Shown here piece after piece: positions 43,706 to 53,295 of a stretch of 64,000 nt of DNA. Under the pieces are notes generated by a model, which worked only from the letters and a program-made list of their open reading frames with translations, was not told where the DNA came from and made no database searches. The stretch's first letter is position 1, and each line of letters opens with the position of its first letter. Origin of the DNA: Chloroflexota bacterium (lineage in GTDB: Bacteria; Chloroflexota; Anaerolineae; 4572-78; J111); contig BOKF01000026.1 of the NCBI GenBank assembly GCA_016860845.1, positions 1-64,000 on the forward strand, in the 5' to 3' direction. A program made the position numbers and the translations under genes.

Positions 43706-44548
43706 TCAAGCGATCACTCCCAACTTCAGGCCATGGAGTCGGGCCGGGTCAAACCAGGCCACGGAACGCCCCAGCCAATTGGACGCAGGCGTCAACCCAA
43801 AATCACGGCGGGCAGTTTCAAGATCTGGGGCGCCAAGTAAATAGGCGCACGGAGATGGGCCAAAGCGAGCCAGCCGCTCGGCCAGCCAGTCATCCTTGGC
43901 CAGGGGCACCGCCAGAGTGACCGGCGTGCCGGCAAAGTAGGCCAATCTGGCCCCAAAAGCAGGATCCTCTTTGAACTGGGGGACGGACCAGCCATACACC
44001 CGCCGAAAAAGATCAATCGAGTCGGCCAAATTTTCTACGGCGAGGATAACCATCGCCACACCGGTCAACCGGCCCGCGATGCCGGTTGAGGGCTGCACCC
44101 GCCATTCGCGCGGGGTAATATCTCTGATGATAAAGGGGAGAGTTGCCCCGGCGGGCCGGTCGCCCAGAAAGGCCAAATCCCATTCCACCAGAACGCCATC
44201 GGGCCGGCGGCGGTGCATGTAGACCGGTCCCTTGACCGTAATCCCCAGAGCGGCCAGCCGGGCCGCTTCAGCCCCGACGTCACTGCTCTGCACGGCCCAG
44301 GCACAAGGGCCGCCATTACCGGCAATCTGCTCACCCCAGAAGATAGTTTCTTTGGCCCCTGCGCTCAAAAAGGAAATTAACTCGATGTAGGAGCCATCCT
44401 CAAAACCTAAGAGGGCCATGTGGGTGACGCCGTTGGAATGAGGGCCGCCGTACGCTGTAGGCAGCCCCACCGCCGCAAATGCCTGTTCCAGCAAGGCCAG
44501 GTCCGAGCCGGCAATGGTCACATGGTCAATTTTGAGGGTGGTTGTCAT
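43706..44548 (-). CDS. VOC/glyoxalase-like protein, two-module
   Basis: A 280-residue soluble protein of the glyoxalase-like type (Glyoxalase_3 pattern): IDHVTIAGSDLALLEQAF at residues 7-24, HMALLGFEDGSYIELISF near 43-60, and a second module with AMVILAVENLADSIDLFRRVYGW near 164. Metal ligands (H near 9, E near 56) are plausible. Substrate unknown. It is adjacent to the SleB-like gene and likely cotranscribed, without an obvious functional link. Confidence 0.85.
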   Translation of the reverse strand: MTTTLKIDHVTIAGSDLALLEQAFAAVGLPTAYGGPHSNGVTHMALLGFEDGSYIELISFLSAGAKETIFWGEQIAGNGGPCAWAVQSSDVGAEAARLAALGITVKGPVYMHRRRPDGVLVEWDLAFLGDRPAGATLPFIIRDITPREWRVQPSTGIAGRLTGVAMVILAVENLADSIDLFRRVYGWSVPQFKEDPAFGARLAYFAGTPVTLAVPLAKDDWLAERLARFGPSPCAYLLGAPDLETARRDFGLTPASNWLGRSVAWFDPARLHGLKLGVIA

Positions 44549-44578
44549 AGCTAATATTCAACTCAATTTAAAAGTATT

Positions 44579-44630
44579 GGAACTCAGAGGAACTCGAAAC
44601 TGAGTTCCTATAAGTTCCCCTCAGTTCCCA
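44579..44630. repeat. GGAACTC-word array
   Basis: GGAACTC, GGAACTC, GAGTTCC, GTTCC words in tandem and inverted order fill the gap before the cohesin-LysM gene and end at its stop codon. Confidence 0.7.
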
Positions 44631-45842
44631 TCATTTATAACACGAGCCAGAGCAAGGCGGAGGCCAGACGGAGGGCGGCCCCACCTGGGGATAGGGGTAG
44701 CGTGACGGCGGCGCAAAGGGCGGCCGGGGAATAATCAATAACCCAACCCCCTCCAGATTTGCATTCTCCGCCAATCCATTGACATAAGCCAGAACATCTA
44801 CTTTCAACTGGCACTGCCCGGCTATTCCGGCCAGGGTATCTCCCGGCTTGACGACATACACATTCGGCCCGTTACCATACGCTGTGGGCATAAACAACAC
44901 CTGCTGGGGATAGATATGCCCGGGTGGATACAGGTCGTTGGCGAGGCTAATAAAGCCAGGGTCCGTGCCATAGGTATAGGCCAGGCTTTCCAGGGTATCT
45001 CCCGGCTGCACCCGGTAACAGAAGCCCACGGTCGCTCCGGGTGGGATATGTACCTGGGGAGTGACCGGTGTAGGTGATGGCGGTGGCAGCGGCGTTGGAG
45101 TGAAGGTGGGGATGGGGGTAGGAATGGGGGTAGGAATGACCGGTGTTACTGTTCCTGATGGGGGCAAAGGCGTCAAGGTAGGAGTCGGCTGGCCAGGAAT
45201 AGGGGTATTCGTCGAGGTTGGGGTAACAATGGGTCCCGGGCCGCTGACCACAATCTGGCCCGATTGCCTGGTAACTGCGATAGGCTGGGCATCGCCAGTG
45301 GCCAGGTCGGCGCGGGTAAAAATCAGATCGCTTGTGCCTGCGGCAAGCGTTTGAAACGTAATCCGGGCCAGCAGGCCGCTGCCGCTGACCGGCTGGGTTG
45401 GGGGGATCTGCACGACAGCATACTGAAGCAGTCCCACCGTATTACTCACCACATTGCTGGCGACAAAATCGGGAGCCGGAAAGCTCCCCGGCTCAATCTG
45501 GATACCATCCTTCCCCGGATCGGCATCCTGCACCTGGAGCACGGCCGGGTTAAACTGGACTTGCACCTCGGCGCCAGCCAGGTTGGTCACATTTTCAATC
45601 CTAAGCTCAATAACCTGCGAATTGCCCACCCCAACCTGAGCGGCAGGCGGTTCAAAGCGGATCACCGCCTCGGCTTGCGCTACTGCCGCCTCTGCCGGGG
45701 GGGAAGCAGCCGGAGAAGCAGCAGCCGGGGGGGAAAATTGGTCAATATCCCCTGCGGCTTGGTCGCCGCGGGGGATGTCACAACCAAAAAGCCCTAGCGT
45801 CATAATAATGATAAGCCAAAAATAGGAGATGATCCTGTTCAC
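44631..45842 (-). CDS. Cohesin and LysM lipoprotein
   Basis: A 403-residue surface protein. A lipoprotein signal peptide ends at LFGC (about residue 21). A cohesin domain covers about 60-205 (VIELRIENVTNLAGAEVQVQ, FNPAVLQVQD, GLLARITF). A Pro/Thr-rich stretch (210-270) precedes two LysM domains (about 282-330, RVQPGDTLESLAYTYG, and 333-380, VVKPGDTLAGIAGQC). It would display cohesin from membrane and peptidoglycan to hold dockerin proteins. The start is GTG at 45842 with AGGAGG 7 bases upstream; an upstream TTG would place that site inside the gene. Confidence 0.9.
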   Translation of the reverse strand: MNRIISYFWLIIIMTLGLFGCDIPRGDQAAGDIDQFSPPAAASPAASPPAEAAVAQAEAVIRFEPPAAQVGVGNSQVIELRIENVTNLAGAEVQVQFNPAVLQVQDADPGKDGIQIEPGSFPAPDFVASNVVSNTVGLLQYAVVQIPPTQPVSGSGLLARITFQTLAAGTSDLIFTRADLATGDAQPIAVTRQSGQIVVSGPGPIVTPTSTNTPIPGQPTPTLTPLPPSGTVTPVIPTPIPTPIPTFTPTPLPPPSPTPVTPQVHIPPGATVGFCYRVQPGDTLESLAYTYGTDPGFISLANDLYPPGHIYPQQVLFMPTAYGNGPNVYVVKPGDTLAGIAGQCQLKVDVLAYVNGLAENANLEGVGLLIIPRPPFAPPSRYPYPQVGPPSVWPPPCSGSCYK

Positions 45843-45947
45843 GGGGTTACCTCCTTGCAAACAAAAACACTATGTCAACTTGACATAGTGTAGCATATAA
45901 AATAAAAAACGTAAAGCTTAAAACGTGAAACGAACTAAAAGGTTCCC

Positions 45948-47897
45948 TCACTCCCAATTAGTTACCGGGCCCCGCTGGTTATAATTACTGGCAGCGATGG
46001 TCAAATCAAAAATATCTACCTGCCCATCGGCGTTGACATCGGCGGCGGGGTCACTGCTGCGATAACGGATGGCCATAAAGGCCAGGTCCAGAATGTTGAT
46101 GACCTGATCTTCGACGACATCGCCGCCGGGGAGGGTAATGATCCCCAGTTCGCCCTTAGGCTCATCCTGTTGAGCCATTAAGTACCCGCGTTGGGCCGCT
46201 TGCAAGCACAGGTAATGCTGTTCAGTTGAAGCATTGATTACAAAACGACCCTCAATATTGGTGAGGGCCGCCGGTTCCCCGGTGACCGACGAGGAACAGG
46301 GGTCATCACTCAGATAAATACGAATTCCGCTGTGATCGGTCCGGCCTTGCAGCAGCACAATTCCCGAAATCGGCGTAACCTGCCCAATGACAACCCGGGT
46401 AACTGCGGCCAGAGCATCCAGCCGGGGTGTGACCCTGCCGTTCCGGCTGTCCGTAACCGGCGCCCCGGTCTCTTCCAGAATGGTTTCCAGGTCAGCCGGG
46501 GCCAGATTGGGATTAGCTTGCAGCAACAGGGCAGCGACAGCGGCCGCGTGCGGGGTGGACATCGAGGTGCCGGATTTAGTGGTTTCGCCGCCGCCCAAAT
46601 TGGTTGATCGGACCAGCACGCCGGGCGCCAGTAAGTCCAGTTCAGGGCTGCTGTTGCTGGAACAGGCCACCTGGCCGGCCACGATGTTTTGGTCAGTGCA
46701 TGTCGGCCAGCCCATGCTGACCAAAGGGGCATCATAAACATTACCGACGGCGACGACTCCTGAAACACAAGCGGGAGCCATGAGTATATCGGCCTGACCG
46801 CTGTTGCCGGCAGCCGCAAAAACAATGATCCCAGCCTGCCGCGCTGCCTGGACCACGGCAGCGTAGAGCATGGTGTTGGCGTCGGCCTGATCACAGACCC
46901 CGGCGTAGCCGCCGCCGCCCAGACTCAGGTTCATTACTTTGACCCCCAGTTGGGCCTGGTTCGCCACCACCCAATCCATCCCGGCCAGCACATCGGACGT
47001 AAAGCCGGTTCCGTTTGGCCCTAACACCCGCACGGCGACTAACTCGGCTGCGGCGGCAATACCCTGTGGGCTGGTCTGGCCGCGGCTGGCAATAATCCCG
47101 GCTATATGGGTGCCATGGCCATTTTCATCCTGGGCGCTGTCACTCTCCGTTCCCCGCTCGGGCAGGCAGCCGCCGGTACGGTTGAAACAGTGCTGGCTGA
47201 CCAGACTGCCGGCCAGGTCAACGTGGGCGGTATCCACACCAGTATCCAGGACGGCTACCCGTACTCCGGCTCCACTTAAGCCAAAATCTCGCCAGACAGC
47301 ATCCGCGCCAATAAAGACAGCGCCGGGAGTGACATCGGCAATCTCCACGGGCAAGTCCAGGGCAATGGCGGCAACATCAGGCTGCTGGCGGAGCGCCTCC
47401 AAACCGGCCGAAGTTACTTCACCGGCCAGAGCAGGCAGGGTTTGATAGGTCTGGGTTAACTGGAAATCCGGGGAACTTACCGTGTTCAGCAGGTTTGCCT
47501 GGCTCTGAGCGATCTGACCCGCCTGGGCCACCCCCGCCTCGACCGGATGCAAAGCCACAATTACTTTGACCGTTGGTTCAGCGGCCAGGGCGGACTCAAT
47601 GTCAGTCACATTAGTTGGGGATTGGGCCAGGGCAGGCGGTTGAATGGGTAATAAAGCCAGCATAAGCAGGATGAAAAATATCAGCCGGCCGGTTCGCTTG
47701 CCTCGACCACCCTGGCATGAACTGCCAGGGCTATTAAACAGCGCCGGGTAAACCCGACTCAGCTCGATTGATCGAGCGCAGTTTTGTAGTCCGGCGATCA
47801 ATTCGCCGGACGAGTGCCGGGAGAAAAGATTAACCCCAGGTTTCTTGGGGCCTTTGAGGAGAACATTAGCTGAAATCTTACGCTGAATACTTATCAT
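45948..47897 (-). CDS. Subtilisin-like S8 protease with dockerin
   Basis: A 649-residue secreted protease. The S8 domain (about 170-490) has the triad D in VAVLDTGVD, H in GHGTHIAGI and S in GTSMSTPHAAA. A propeptide-like region precedes it. A beta-sandwich module with LLQGRTDHSGI lies at about 500-585, then a dockerin (about 590-649) with two calcium loops around DLAFMA and DVNADGQVDIFD, ending YNQRGPVTNWE. The signal peptide lies oddly deep, at about 70-92; the first 65 residues are encoded by palindromic DNA. The start overlaps the stop of the cohesin-TPR gene. Confidence 0.9.
   Translation of the reverse strand: MISIQRKISANVLLKGPKKPGVNLFSRHSSGELIAGLQNCARSIELSRVYPALFNSPGSSCQGGRGKRTGRLIFFILLMLALLPIQPPALAQSPTNVTDIESALAAEPTVKVIVALHPVEAGVAQAGQIAQSQANLLNTVSSPDFQLTQTYQTLPALAGEVTSAGLEALRQQPDVAAIALDLPVEIADVTPGAVFIGADAVWRDFGLSGAGVRVAVLDTGVDTAHVDLAGSLVSQHCFNRTGGCLPERGTESDSAQDENGHGTHIAGIIASRGQTSPQGIAAAAELVAVRVLGPNGTGFTSDVLAGMDWVVANQAQLGVKVMNLSLGGGGYAGVCDQADANTMLYAAVVQAARQAGIIVFAAAGNSGQADILMAPACVSGVVAVGNVYDAPLVSMGWPTCTDQNIVAGQVACSSNSSPELDLLAPGVLVRSTNLGGGETTKSGTSMSTPHAAAVAALLLQANPNLAPADLETILEETGAPVTDSRNGRVTPRLDALAAVTRVVIGQVTPISGIVLLQGRTDHSGIRIYLSDDPCSSSVTGEPAALTNIEGRFVINASTEQHYLCLQAAQRGYLMAQQDEPKGELGIITLPGGDVVEDQVINILDLAFMAIRYRSSDPAADVNADGQVDIFDLTIAASNYNQRGPVTNWE
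47711..47812. repeat. Two palindromes in the N-terminal extension of the S8 protease gene
   Basis: CCCTGGCA...TGCCAGGG (about 47711-47731) and CCGGCGA-TCAAT-TCGCCGG (about 47792-47810) are read in frame upstream of the signal peptide. Confidence 0.55.
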
Positions 47898-48856
47898 TTT
47901 AAAACCCCTTTTATGGAGGTATCAAGCCGTTGCAGTTCCATCTGGGCCTGGATGTTGCCAGGCTCAAGCGCCAGCGCTCGTTGAAAACAGATACGCTTTT
48001 CTATTTCCTGCTGCGCTACTAACCCCTTGCCCAGCCAGGCCGCCGCATTGGCCGGATCGAGTTCGATGGCCTGGCTGAAGCGGTCGTAAGCCTGAGCCGG
48101 GTGGCCCTGCGCCATGGCTCGCCGGCCCTGCTCTGTCAGCAGGACGGCGGTATGCGTGGGTGAAGCGGTGACCCCGGGCACACGGCGAGCCGCAGGGAGG
48201 CTGCCGGTCACTCCTGTTCCGGCTGCTGCCTGCCGGAACAGGAGTAGAGCAGTGATCACAATCCCCAAAATCCCCGTGATGGCCCAGATCCAACTCCACG
48301 GAAACCGGGCAGCTAGTGGCTGCGGCGAAACTGGTTCCGAATCCTGCGGCCCGGCCAGCGCCAGGACGGTCGTGGCTACAGGCATAGCAGTCAATTTGGA
48401 GGAGACAAATTTGGCCTGGGCCACCTCGACTTTGAAGGGGCCGCTGCCGGTTACCTCAAAAGCGACTGTCGCCAAAACACCGGCCTGATTAATCGGCAGG
48501 GCCGGCTTGAGCAGAGTGAAGACAAAATCAATCAAGCCAGCCTGGGCGTTAGCTTCATTAAGCGCCACAAAGCGGTCGTCAAAAGCCAGCAGGGGGCCGG
48601 GGGCGATCTGCACGCCTTCCAGGCGCGGGTCTTCGTCACGCACTTTCAATTGTGTTGAATCGTAACGAAGTTGAATCTCCGCCCCATACAGGTCCGTCAC
48701 GTTTTCGAGCTGGATGGTCATAACCAGCAGCCGGTCGTCCTGGAGCGGCAAGTTGCGCAGAATTAGTTGAACGGGTTCATCAGCCTGGGCCGGCCAGGGT
48801 ATTAAAAAGGTGAATAGGATGAGCCAACCTAAAGTTATTTTATAAAAGTAAGTCAT
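47894..48856 (-). CDS. Membrane-anchored cohesin protein with TPR tail
   Basis: A 320-residue protein. Signal peptide about 1-25 (ending AQADE), a cohesin domain about 28-165 (MTIQLENVTDLYGAEIQLRY, AGVLATVAFEVTG), one membrane helix about 190-212 (WSWIWAITGILGIVITALLL) and a cytoplasmic tail with TPR-like repeats (about 240-315, QGHPAQAYDRFSQAIELDPAN). It would show cohesin outside and TPR inside. The ATG at 48856 is preferred; the frame continues upstream through a CGTGATG-word repeat. Translationally coupled to the S8 protease. Confidence 0.88.
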   Translation of the reverse strand: MTYFYKITLGWLILFTFLIPWPAQADEPVQLILRNLPLQDDRLLVMTIQLENVTDLYGAEIQLRYDSTQLKVRDEDPRLEGVQIAPGPLLAFDDRFVALNEANAQAGLIDFVFTLLKPALPINQAGVLATVAFEVTGSGPFKVEVAQAKFVSSKLTAMPVATTVLALAGPQDSEPVSPQPLAARFPWSWIWAITGILGIVITALLLFRQAAAGTGVTGSLPAARRVPGVTASPTHTAVLLTEQGRRAMAQGHPAQAYDRFSQAIELDPANAAAWLGKGLVAQQEIEKRICFQRALALEPGNIQAQMELQRLDTSIKGVLK

Positions 48857-48867
48857 CAGTGTTCGTT

Positions 48868-48924
48868 CGTGATGCGTGATACGTGATGCTTGAATTAAAC
48901 GAATACGCACCACGCACCACGCTC
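48868..48924. repeat. CGTGATG-word inverted array
   Basis: CGTGATGCGTGATACGTGAT on the left and GCACCACGCACCACGC words on the right lie between two cohesin genes. Nearly the same words recur at 57515-57583. Confidence 0.75.
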
Positions 48925-48932
48925 TACGTAAC

Positions 48933-51512
48933 CTACTGCCAATCCGTCAGTGGCCCTTGCCGCCCGTAGTTGCCGGCTGTCAACACCAAATCCAAAATGT
49001 TCACCGTGCCGTCGGCGTTCAGATCGGCCAGGGCATCGCCGGAACCGTAAACTTTGGCAATGGTAGCCAGATCGAGGATGTCAACGCGATTATCGGCGTT
49101 GAGATCACCCGCCAGCAAGGTCAGGCGCCCCAGGTTCACGGCTTGACCCGCCGCGCCCTGATTTTGGGCCAGAAACGCCTGGACGTCAGCCTGGGCGGAC
49201 AGGTAGCCGGGGAAGCTGAATTTCAGGCTATCCGCAGCAGGCACGGTAAAGGAGCCGTCCGCCTGGGTTTGGGTCTGCTGGCCGCCGGAACCGGCGACGA
49301 CGATGCCGCTGTGATGGGTGCGGCCCTGCAAGGTCAACACCCCGCCGATACCGGCGCAGTTAGGGGAAATTTCAAGCTGGCCGTTTTGGGTGGTAAAGGA
49401 GATGGGCTGCCCGGCAGTGTTGACCAGGATCACATCTTCCAGACTCAGCGGGGCGCTGCCGGCAGCAACAGGCTGCCAATTGACTCGAATCAACTCAGCG
49501 CTGCCGTTGATCGCTCCGCTCAACAAAGTGGCGGCAAAGGAAATGACCCCGGTATTCGTATCCACCGAATTTTGAGCAATGAAGCCGGTGGAGAAGATGC
49601 TGCCGGCGATCACCTGGATGCCGGCCCGGGCCGGGTCGGCGTCAATCACCTGGGCCTGGCTGGGGTTGTAGCGGAGTTCGAGTTGGACAGCCAGCATGTT
49701 AGTGGCGTTGACAACTTCGACGGCGGCAGTCCCCTGGGCGCTACAGACAGGAATGACCAGGTTGGCCGGGTTGACCCGGACGGTGGTGCCGGCCGGGGGT
49801 GTCGTCGTTGGAGTGGGGGTGGCGGTCGGGGTGGGCGTCACCGTGACCGTTGGCGGCGTGCCGGTTGGAGTAGCCGTGGGCGTGGCGGTGGAGGTGGGGG
49901 TAACAGTTACCGTCCCATTTCCTTTAACTTCAACGCTGGCGGTAGCGGAACAGGACAGGAAGCGCTGGTTGGGATCGCTGGCGGTGAAGGTGTAAGTGTA
50001 AAGGCCGGGAGCGCTTGTTTCAGTATCTTGACCATCATATTCGCCGGCCCGATCCACAAAGCCGAAACCGGTGGAAGCCAGCGCACCGACCGGCGGCGCG
50101 CTGATGGTTTTAGTGGCGGTCACCGTTGCCCCAACGAGCGGCAGTCCTTGAAAATCGGCCAATCTAACCGTGAAACTGACCGTCTCGCCAACCGTGTAGC
50201 TTTCTTTGCCAAAGATGACACTGGTAATTTGGCAGGCTTGAGGGTTACTGCAACTCTTTATCCTCTCAGAAACTTTCGTGCGCAGGTCGGGCAGCCGGTT
50301 GTAGAGATGATCTCCCGGCGAAGTCGTCCAGGTAACATCGCGTCCTCCGGCAATAACCGGAATATTGGCTAAGCCGTCATAGGCAGCCGAACTTAAAGGA
50401 TCAATCCCCTTCTGCTGCAACTTCCAGGCGATTAAGTCCTCGGCGCTTTTGAGCATCGCCTCGCCGGGCTGGGCTACACCGAGCCGGGGATCGTCGCAGT
50501 TGCCGTAGCAGCCGATAAAGCCAATCGCCATGGAGCCGCGATTGTGTGTATCATGAATGCCGATCACATCGTCGCCGCCGGCTCGGCCCTCATAAATCTT
50601 GCCCTCGGGATCAATCAGGTAGTTATAGCCCACGTCCCCCCAGCGCAAGATGTTAGCGTGATAGTTCCAGACAGAGCGGACCCAACCGGCATAACCGGAA
50701 TAGGGCTGGGGCTGGTTGGGGGTTTCGGTTTGGTGAATGATGATATGAGTTACCGGAGCATACTGGGGCGGGCGGCGAGGACTGTTCTGGCCATCGGGGC
50801 AGCCCCAGGTGGTGCGGGAGATGACTCCCGGCTTTTGAATCGGGCAAACCTGAGCGGCGGCGCTGACTTCGGCCATCTGGCCGGCGATTTCGCCATCAGT
50901 TGGACCCTGGCTGGTATCGCTGAAAACCAGGGTGACGCTTCTGAGCACCGGCCCATAGTCCAGCGAGTCGCTGTGCAGGGTGACTTTGAATTGCAGCGCC
51001 ACCTGGCCGGAGCCGGCCCAGGTGAGGTTGCCGCTGTGTAGATCATCGCGGACGGGATAGAAGGCTGCTAGGTTCTCCAGCCAATCGCTCCAGGATGCGC
51101 CGCCGTCGCTGCTCAAGCGGGTTTCCAGGCGCAGATTAGTACCTTCCGGCAGATCAGCCCCCCACAGGGGGACGATGTCGGTGGTAAAGCCCAGCGGGCT
51201 GAGGATGGTCCCGGAGGTGTAACTTCCTTCAAGCGTGTCGGGAGCCAGGGCCAGGCCGGCAGAGGTTACGGCCAACCCTTCAAGCTGGCCGTTGGCCCCA
51301 AAGTAGGCCGCATCGAGTTGGGTCTCCTGGGAGGCAATAGTGGCGCTGCCATCCACCGAACTCTGGATGGAGCCGGTAAAAGCCGGCTGTTCACCCTCCT
51401 GGCGAGGAGGATGGGCCGAGGTTTGGCTGGCCCAGGTGAAGGAGAGCAGGGCGACCAGTAAAATGAGTGAGCCGGAGATAAGTGATTTGAAGTTGAAAAC
51501 TTTTTTCATCAT
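48933..51512 (-). CDS. Peptidoglycan amidase with cohesin and dockerin
   Basis: An 859-residue secreted enzyme. Signal peptide about 1-33. A beta-rich region (about 90-200) precedes an amidase_2/PGRP domain (about 235-400): zinc ligand H in THIIIHQTE, then NYLIDPEGKIYEGRAGGD and the later H in GDHLYN. It should cut the stem peptide from muramic acid. An Ig-like domain (about 420-520), a Thr/Pro linker, a cohesin (about 575-710), a module with LQGRTHHSGI (about 718-795) and a C-terminal dockerin (about 797-859, two DLNAD loops, ending GPLTDWQ) follow. Having both cohesin and dockerin, it can bridge proteins. AAGGAG precedes ATG. Confidence 0.92.
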   Translation of the reverse strand: MMKKVFNFKSLISGSLILLVALLSFTWASQTSAHPPRQEGEQPAFTGSIQSSVDGSATIASQETQLDAAYFGANGQLEGLAVTSAGLALAPDTLEGSYTSGTILSPLGFTTDIVPLWGADLPEGTNLRLETRLSSDGGASWSDWLENLAAFYPVRDDLHSGNLTWAGSGQVALQFKVTLHSDSLDYGPVLRSVTLVFSDTSQGPTDGEIAGQMAEVSAAAQVCPIQKPGVISRTTWGCPDGQNSPRRPPQYAPVTHIIIHQTETPNQPQPYSGYAGWVRSVWNYHANILRWGDVGYNYLIDPEGKIYEGRAGGDDVIGIHDTHNRGSMAIGFIGCYGNCDDPRLGVAQPGEAMLKSAEDLIAWKLQQKGIDPLSSAAYDGLANIPVIAGGRDVTWTTSPGDHLYNRLPDLRTKVSERIKSCSNPQACQITSVIFGKESYTVGETVSFTVRLADFQGLPLVGATVTATKTISAPPVGALASTGFGFVDRAGEYDGQDTETSAPGLYTYTFTASDPNQRFLSCSATASVEVKGNGTVTVTPTSTATPTATPTGTPPTVTVTPTPTATPTPTTTPPAGTTVRVNPANLVIPVCSAQGTAAVEVVNATNMLAVQLELRYNPSQAQVIDADPARAGIQVIAGSIFSTGFIAQNSVDTNTGVISFAATLLSGAINGSAELIRVNWQPVAAGSAPLSLEDVILVNTAGQPISFTTQNGQLEISPNCAGIGGVLTLQGRTHHSGIVVAGSGGQQTQTQADGSFTVPAADSLKFSFPGYLSAQADVQAFLAQNQGAAGQAVNLGRLTLLAGDLNADNRVDILDLATIAKVYGSGDALADLNADGTVNILDLVLTAGNYGRQGPLTDWQ

Positions 51513-51546
51513 TGCGCGCTCCTTGAAGAAGTAGGGAACTGCTAAA

Positions 51547-51622
51547 ATGTGACCGAAGACCCCCTCCCTGCCCTCCCCCTCCTAGGGGGAGGGTTGGGGT
51601 GGGGGTGTGGTCGGCGGTCTTG
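51547..51622. repeat. C-rich palindrome (CCCCTCCC type)
   Basis: CCCTCCC words on the left and GGGGGAGGG, GGGGTGGGGG on the right in the gap between two dockerin genes. Confidence 0.65.
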
Positions 51623-51624
51623 AT

Positions 51625-53295
51625 TTATTTCCAGGTGGTCAGCGGGCCTTGCCGCTGGTAATTGCCGGCAACGAGAGCCAGGTCGAGAATATTGACGATG
51701 CCATCGGCGTTTAGATCGGCGGTGGAATCGGCGGATTGGTAGCGTTGGGCCAGGTAGGCCAGGTCCAGAATATTGATGGTGCTGTCGCCGTTAACGTCAC
51801 CGGCCAGGAGAGTGAAGGTCCCCAGGCCGGCAGATTGTTCTGCGGCATCCGTGGGCAGGTCAGCCCGGGCCGCGAGATAGCCGGGGAAAGTAAAGCTGAG
51901 CGGGCCTTGCGGCGCGATAGCAAACAGACCATTCGGGTAGCTTTGGGTTTGCTGACCGGCAGCGTTGGTCACAATGACACCGCCGTGGTCGGTGCGGCCT
52001 TGCAAGCTGGTGACGCCAGCGCGGCAGGGAGAGCCGACAGTGATGTTCAGCGCGGCTGCGCCAGTTTCGGTCAGAGTCCCGAGCGCGTCGGTCAGAACTG
52101 CCGTTACATTGATGGGAGTACTACCCGTTCGACCCTGCGGCTGCCAATTTATCTTAATCAAGTCCTGGCTGCCGTTAATAGGTGTACCTCCAATGGCCGC
52201 GAAAAAGATGCGGCCATTGGCTGTATCAACCCGATTTTCAGTAATAACCCAACTTGGCGGCAGCAGTGATTCCACTTGAACCGGCGGAGTGGGTCGGCCA
52301 AAAGCGTCAATCACCTGGATAAAGGATCTGTCGTAAGTAACTTCCAGCCCCACGCTACTCAGACCGGTGACCCCGGAAATAGCCAGGGTTCCGGCAATAG
52401 GTTCGATTCTGCCGCAGAGGTCAATGGGCGATGCCGGTAATTGAATCTGAAGGGTAGGTGTCGTGGGCGGAGGAGTGGTCCCGACCGTAAGGTTACGGGG
52501 TGGATCCGATTGGCAAGTTCCACCAGGTGAATTGGCCCTGGCGATAAGGGTGTAGACGCCGGTTACGGGCGGCGTATACGGAGCGGTACAGATATTGGCA
52601 GTGCCGGTGAGGGGAACGGCGACAAGCCCGTTCCCCGGCACCTGGATATCGGCAGTTACCCCGTCGGAGCAAGTGGCGTTGGTTAGCGTGGCAGTTAGAT
52701 TGACGGTGCTGCCAAGCGTGACCGGGTTTGGTTGAACGTCGAGATTGATGTTACATGGATCAACATCAGGTGGCTCAACAACCTGAACGATCGCCTCAGC
52801 CGAACACGGCAAAAAACGCGGCCCGGTAAAATCGCTGACTGAAAATTTAAGAATATACAATCCGGGATTTTCAGGCGTATAAATGCCGTCATAGGTGCCG
52901 GATTGGTCTTCGAGCGGCGGGATAGCGGCCGCCTGGACAGTCGTGGTTTCGGTGACGGTCGCATCCACATTGGCCCCGATGAGAGGTGCGCCCTGGTCAT
53001 CGGCCACCTGCACGGTGACGTTAAGGGGGACACCAACAGTAGCCGTAATGGTTGTACCCGCTGTATAGGGCTGGTCGTTAAAGAAAATGCCTGTCACCTG
53101 GCAAGCCTGGAGCGGCGGGGGTGGAGTCAGAGTGGGCGTAGCCGTCGCGGTGGGCGGGCGAGGTGGACAGGTACGGCAGTGGGCCGGGTCTACCTCACCG
53201 TCACCTGTCTGGAAAGCCAGGGTCAACACGGCCAGGACCAGAATTCCGGCAACCAGCCATTTTTGGGGATAGATTTGCAACCAGATTTTTTGCAT
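51625..53295 (-). CDS. Ig-like, cohesin and dockerin scaffold protein
   Basis: A 556-residue secreted protein. Signal peptide about 1-32, then two Ig-like domains (about 65-175 and 180-270, opening ACQVTGIFFNDQPYTAGTTI), a cohesin (about 285-415, LAISGVTGLSSVGLEVTYDRS), a module with LQGRTDHGGV (about 428-495) and a C-terminal dockerin (about 497-556, DVNGDSTINILD and DLNADGIVNILD, tail QGPLTTWK). No enzyme domain, so it is probably an adaptor. The ATG at 53295 has GGAGGAG upstream. The N-terminal half resembles the Ig region of the amidase at 48933. Confidence 0.9.
   Translation of the reverse strand: MQKIWLQIYPQKWLVAGILVLAVLTLAFQTGDGEVDPAHCRTCPPRPPTATATPTLTPPPPLQACQVTGIFFNDQPYTAGTTITATVGVPLNVTVQVADDQGAPLIGANVDATVTETTTVQAAAIPPLEDQSGTYDGIYTPENPGLYILKFSVSDFTGPRFLPCSAEAIVQVVEPPDVDPCNINLDVQPNPVTLGSTVNLTATLTNATCSDGVTADIQVPGNGLVAVPLTGTANICTAPYTPPVTGVYTLIARANSPGGTCQSDPPRNLTVGTTPPPTTPTLQIQLPASPIDLCGRIEPIAGTLAISGVTGLSSVGLEVTYDRSFIQVIDAFGRPTPPVQVESLLPPSWVITENRVDTANGRIFFAAIGGTPINGSQDLIKINWQPQGRTGSTPINVTAVLTDALGTLTETGAAALNITVGSPCRAGVTSLQGRTDHGGVIVTNAAGQQTQSYPNGLFAIAPQGPLSFTFPGYLAARADLPTDAAEQSAGLGTFTLLAGDVNGDSTINILDLAYLAQRYQSADSTADLNADGIVNILDLALVAGNYQRQGPLTTWK

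Noticed and set aside
48957..50372. A 471-codon open frame on the plus strand
   Set aside because: It lies antisense to the amidase-cohesin-dockerin gene, has no recognisable motif, and is a by-product of GC-rich codon use.
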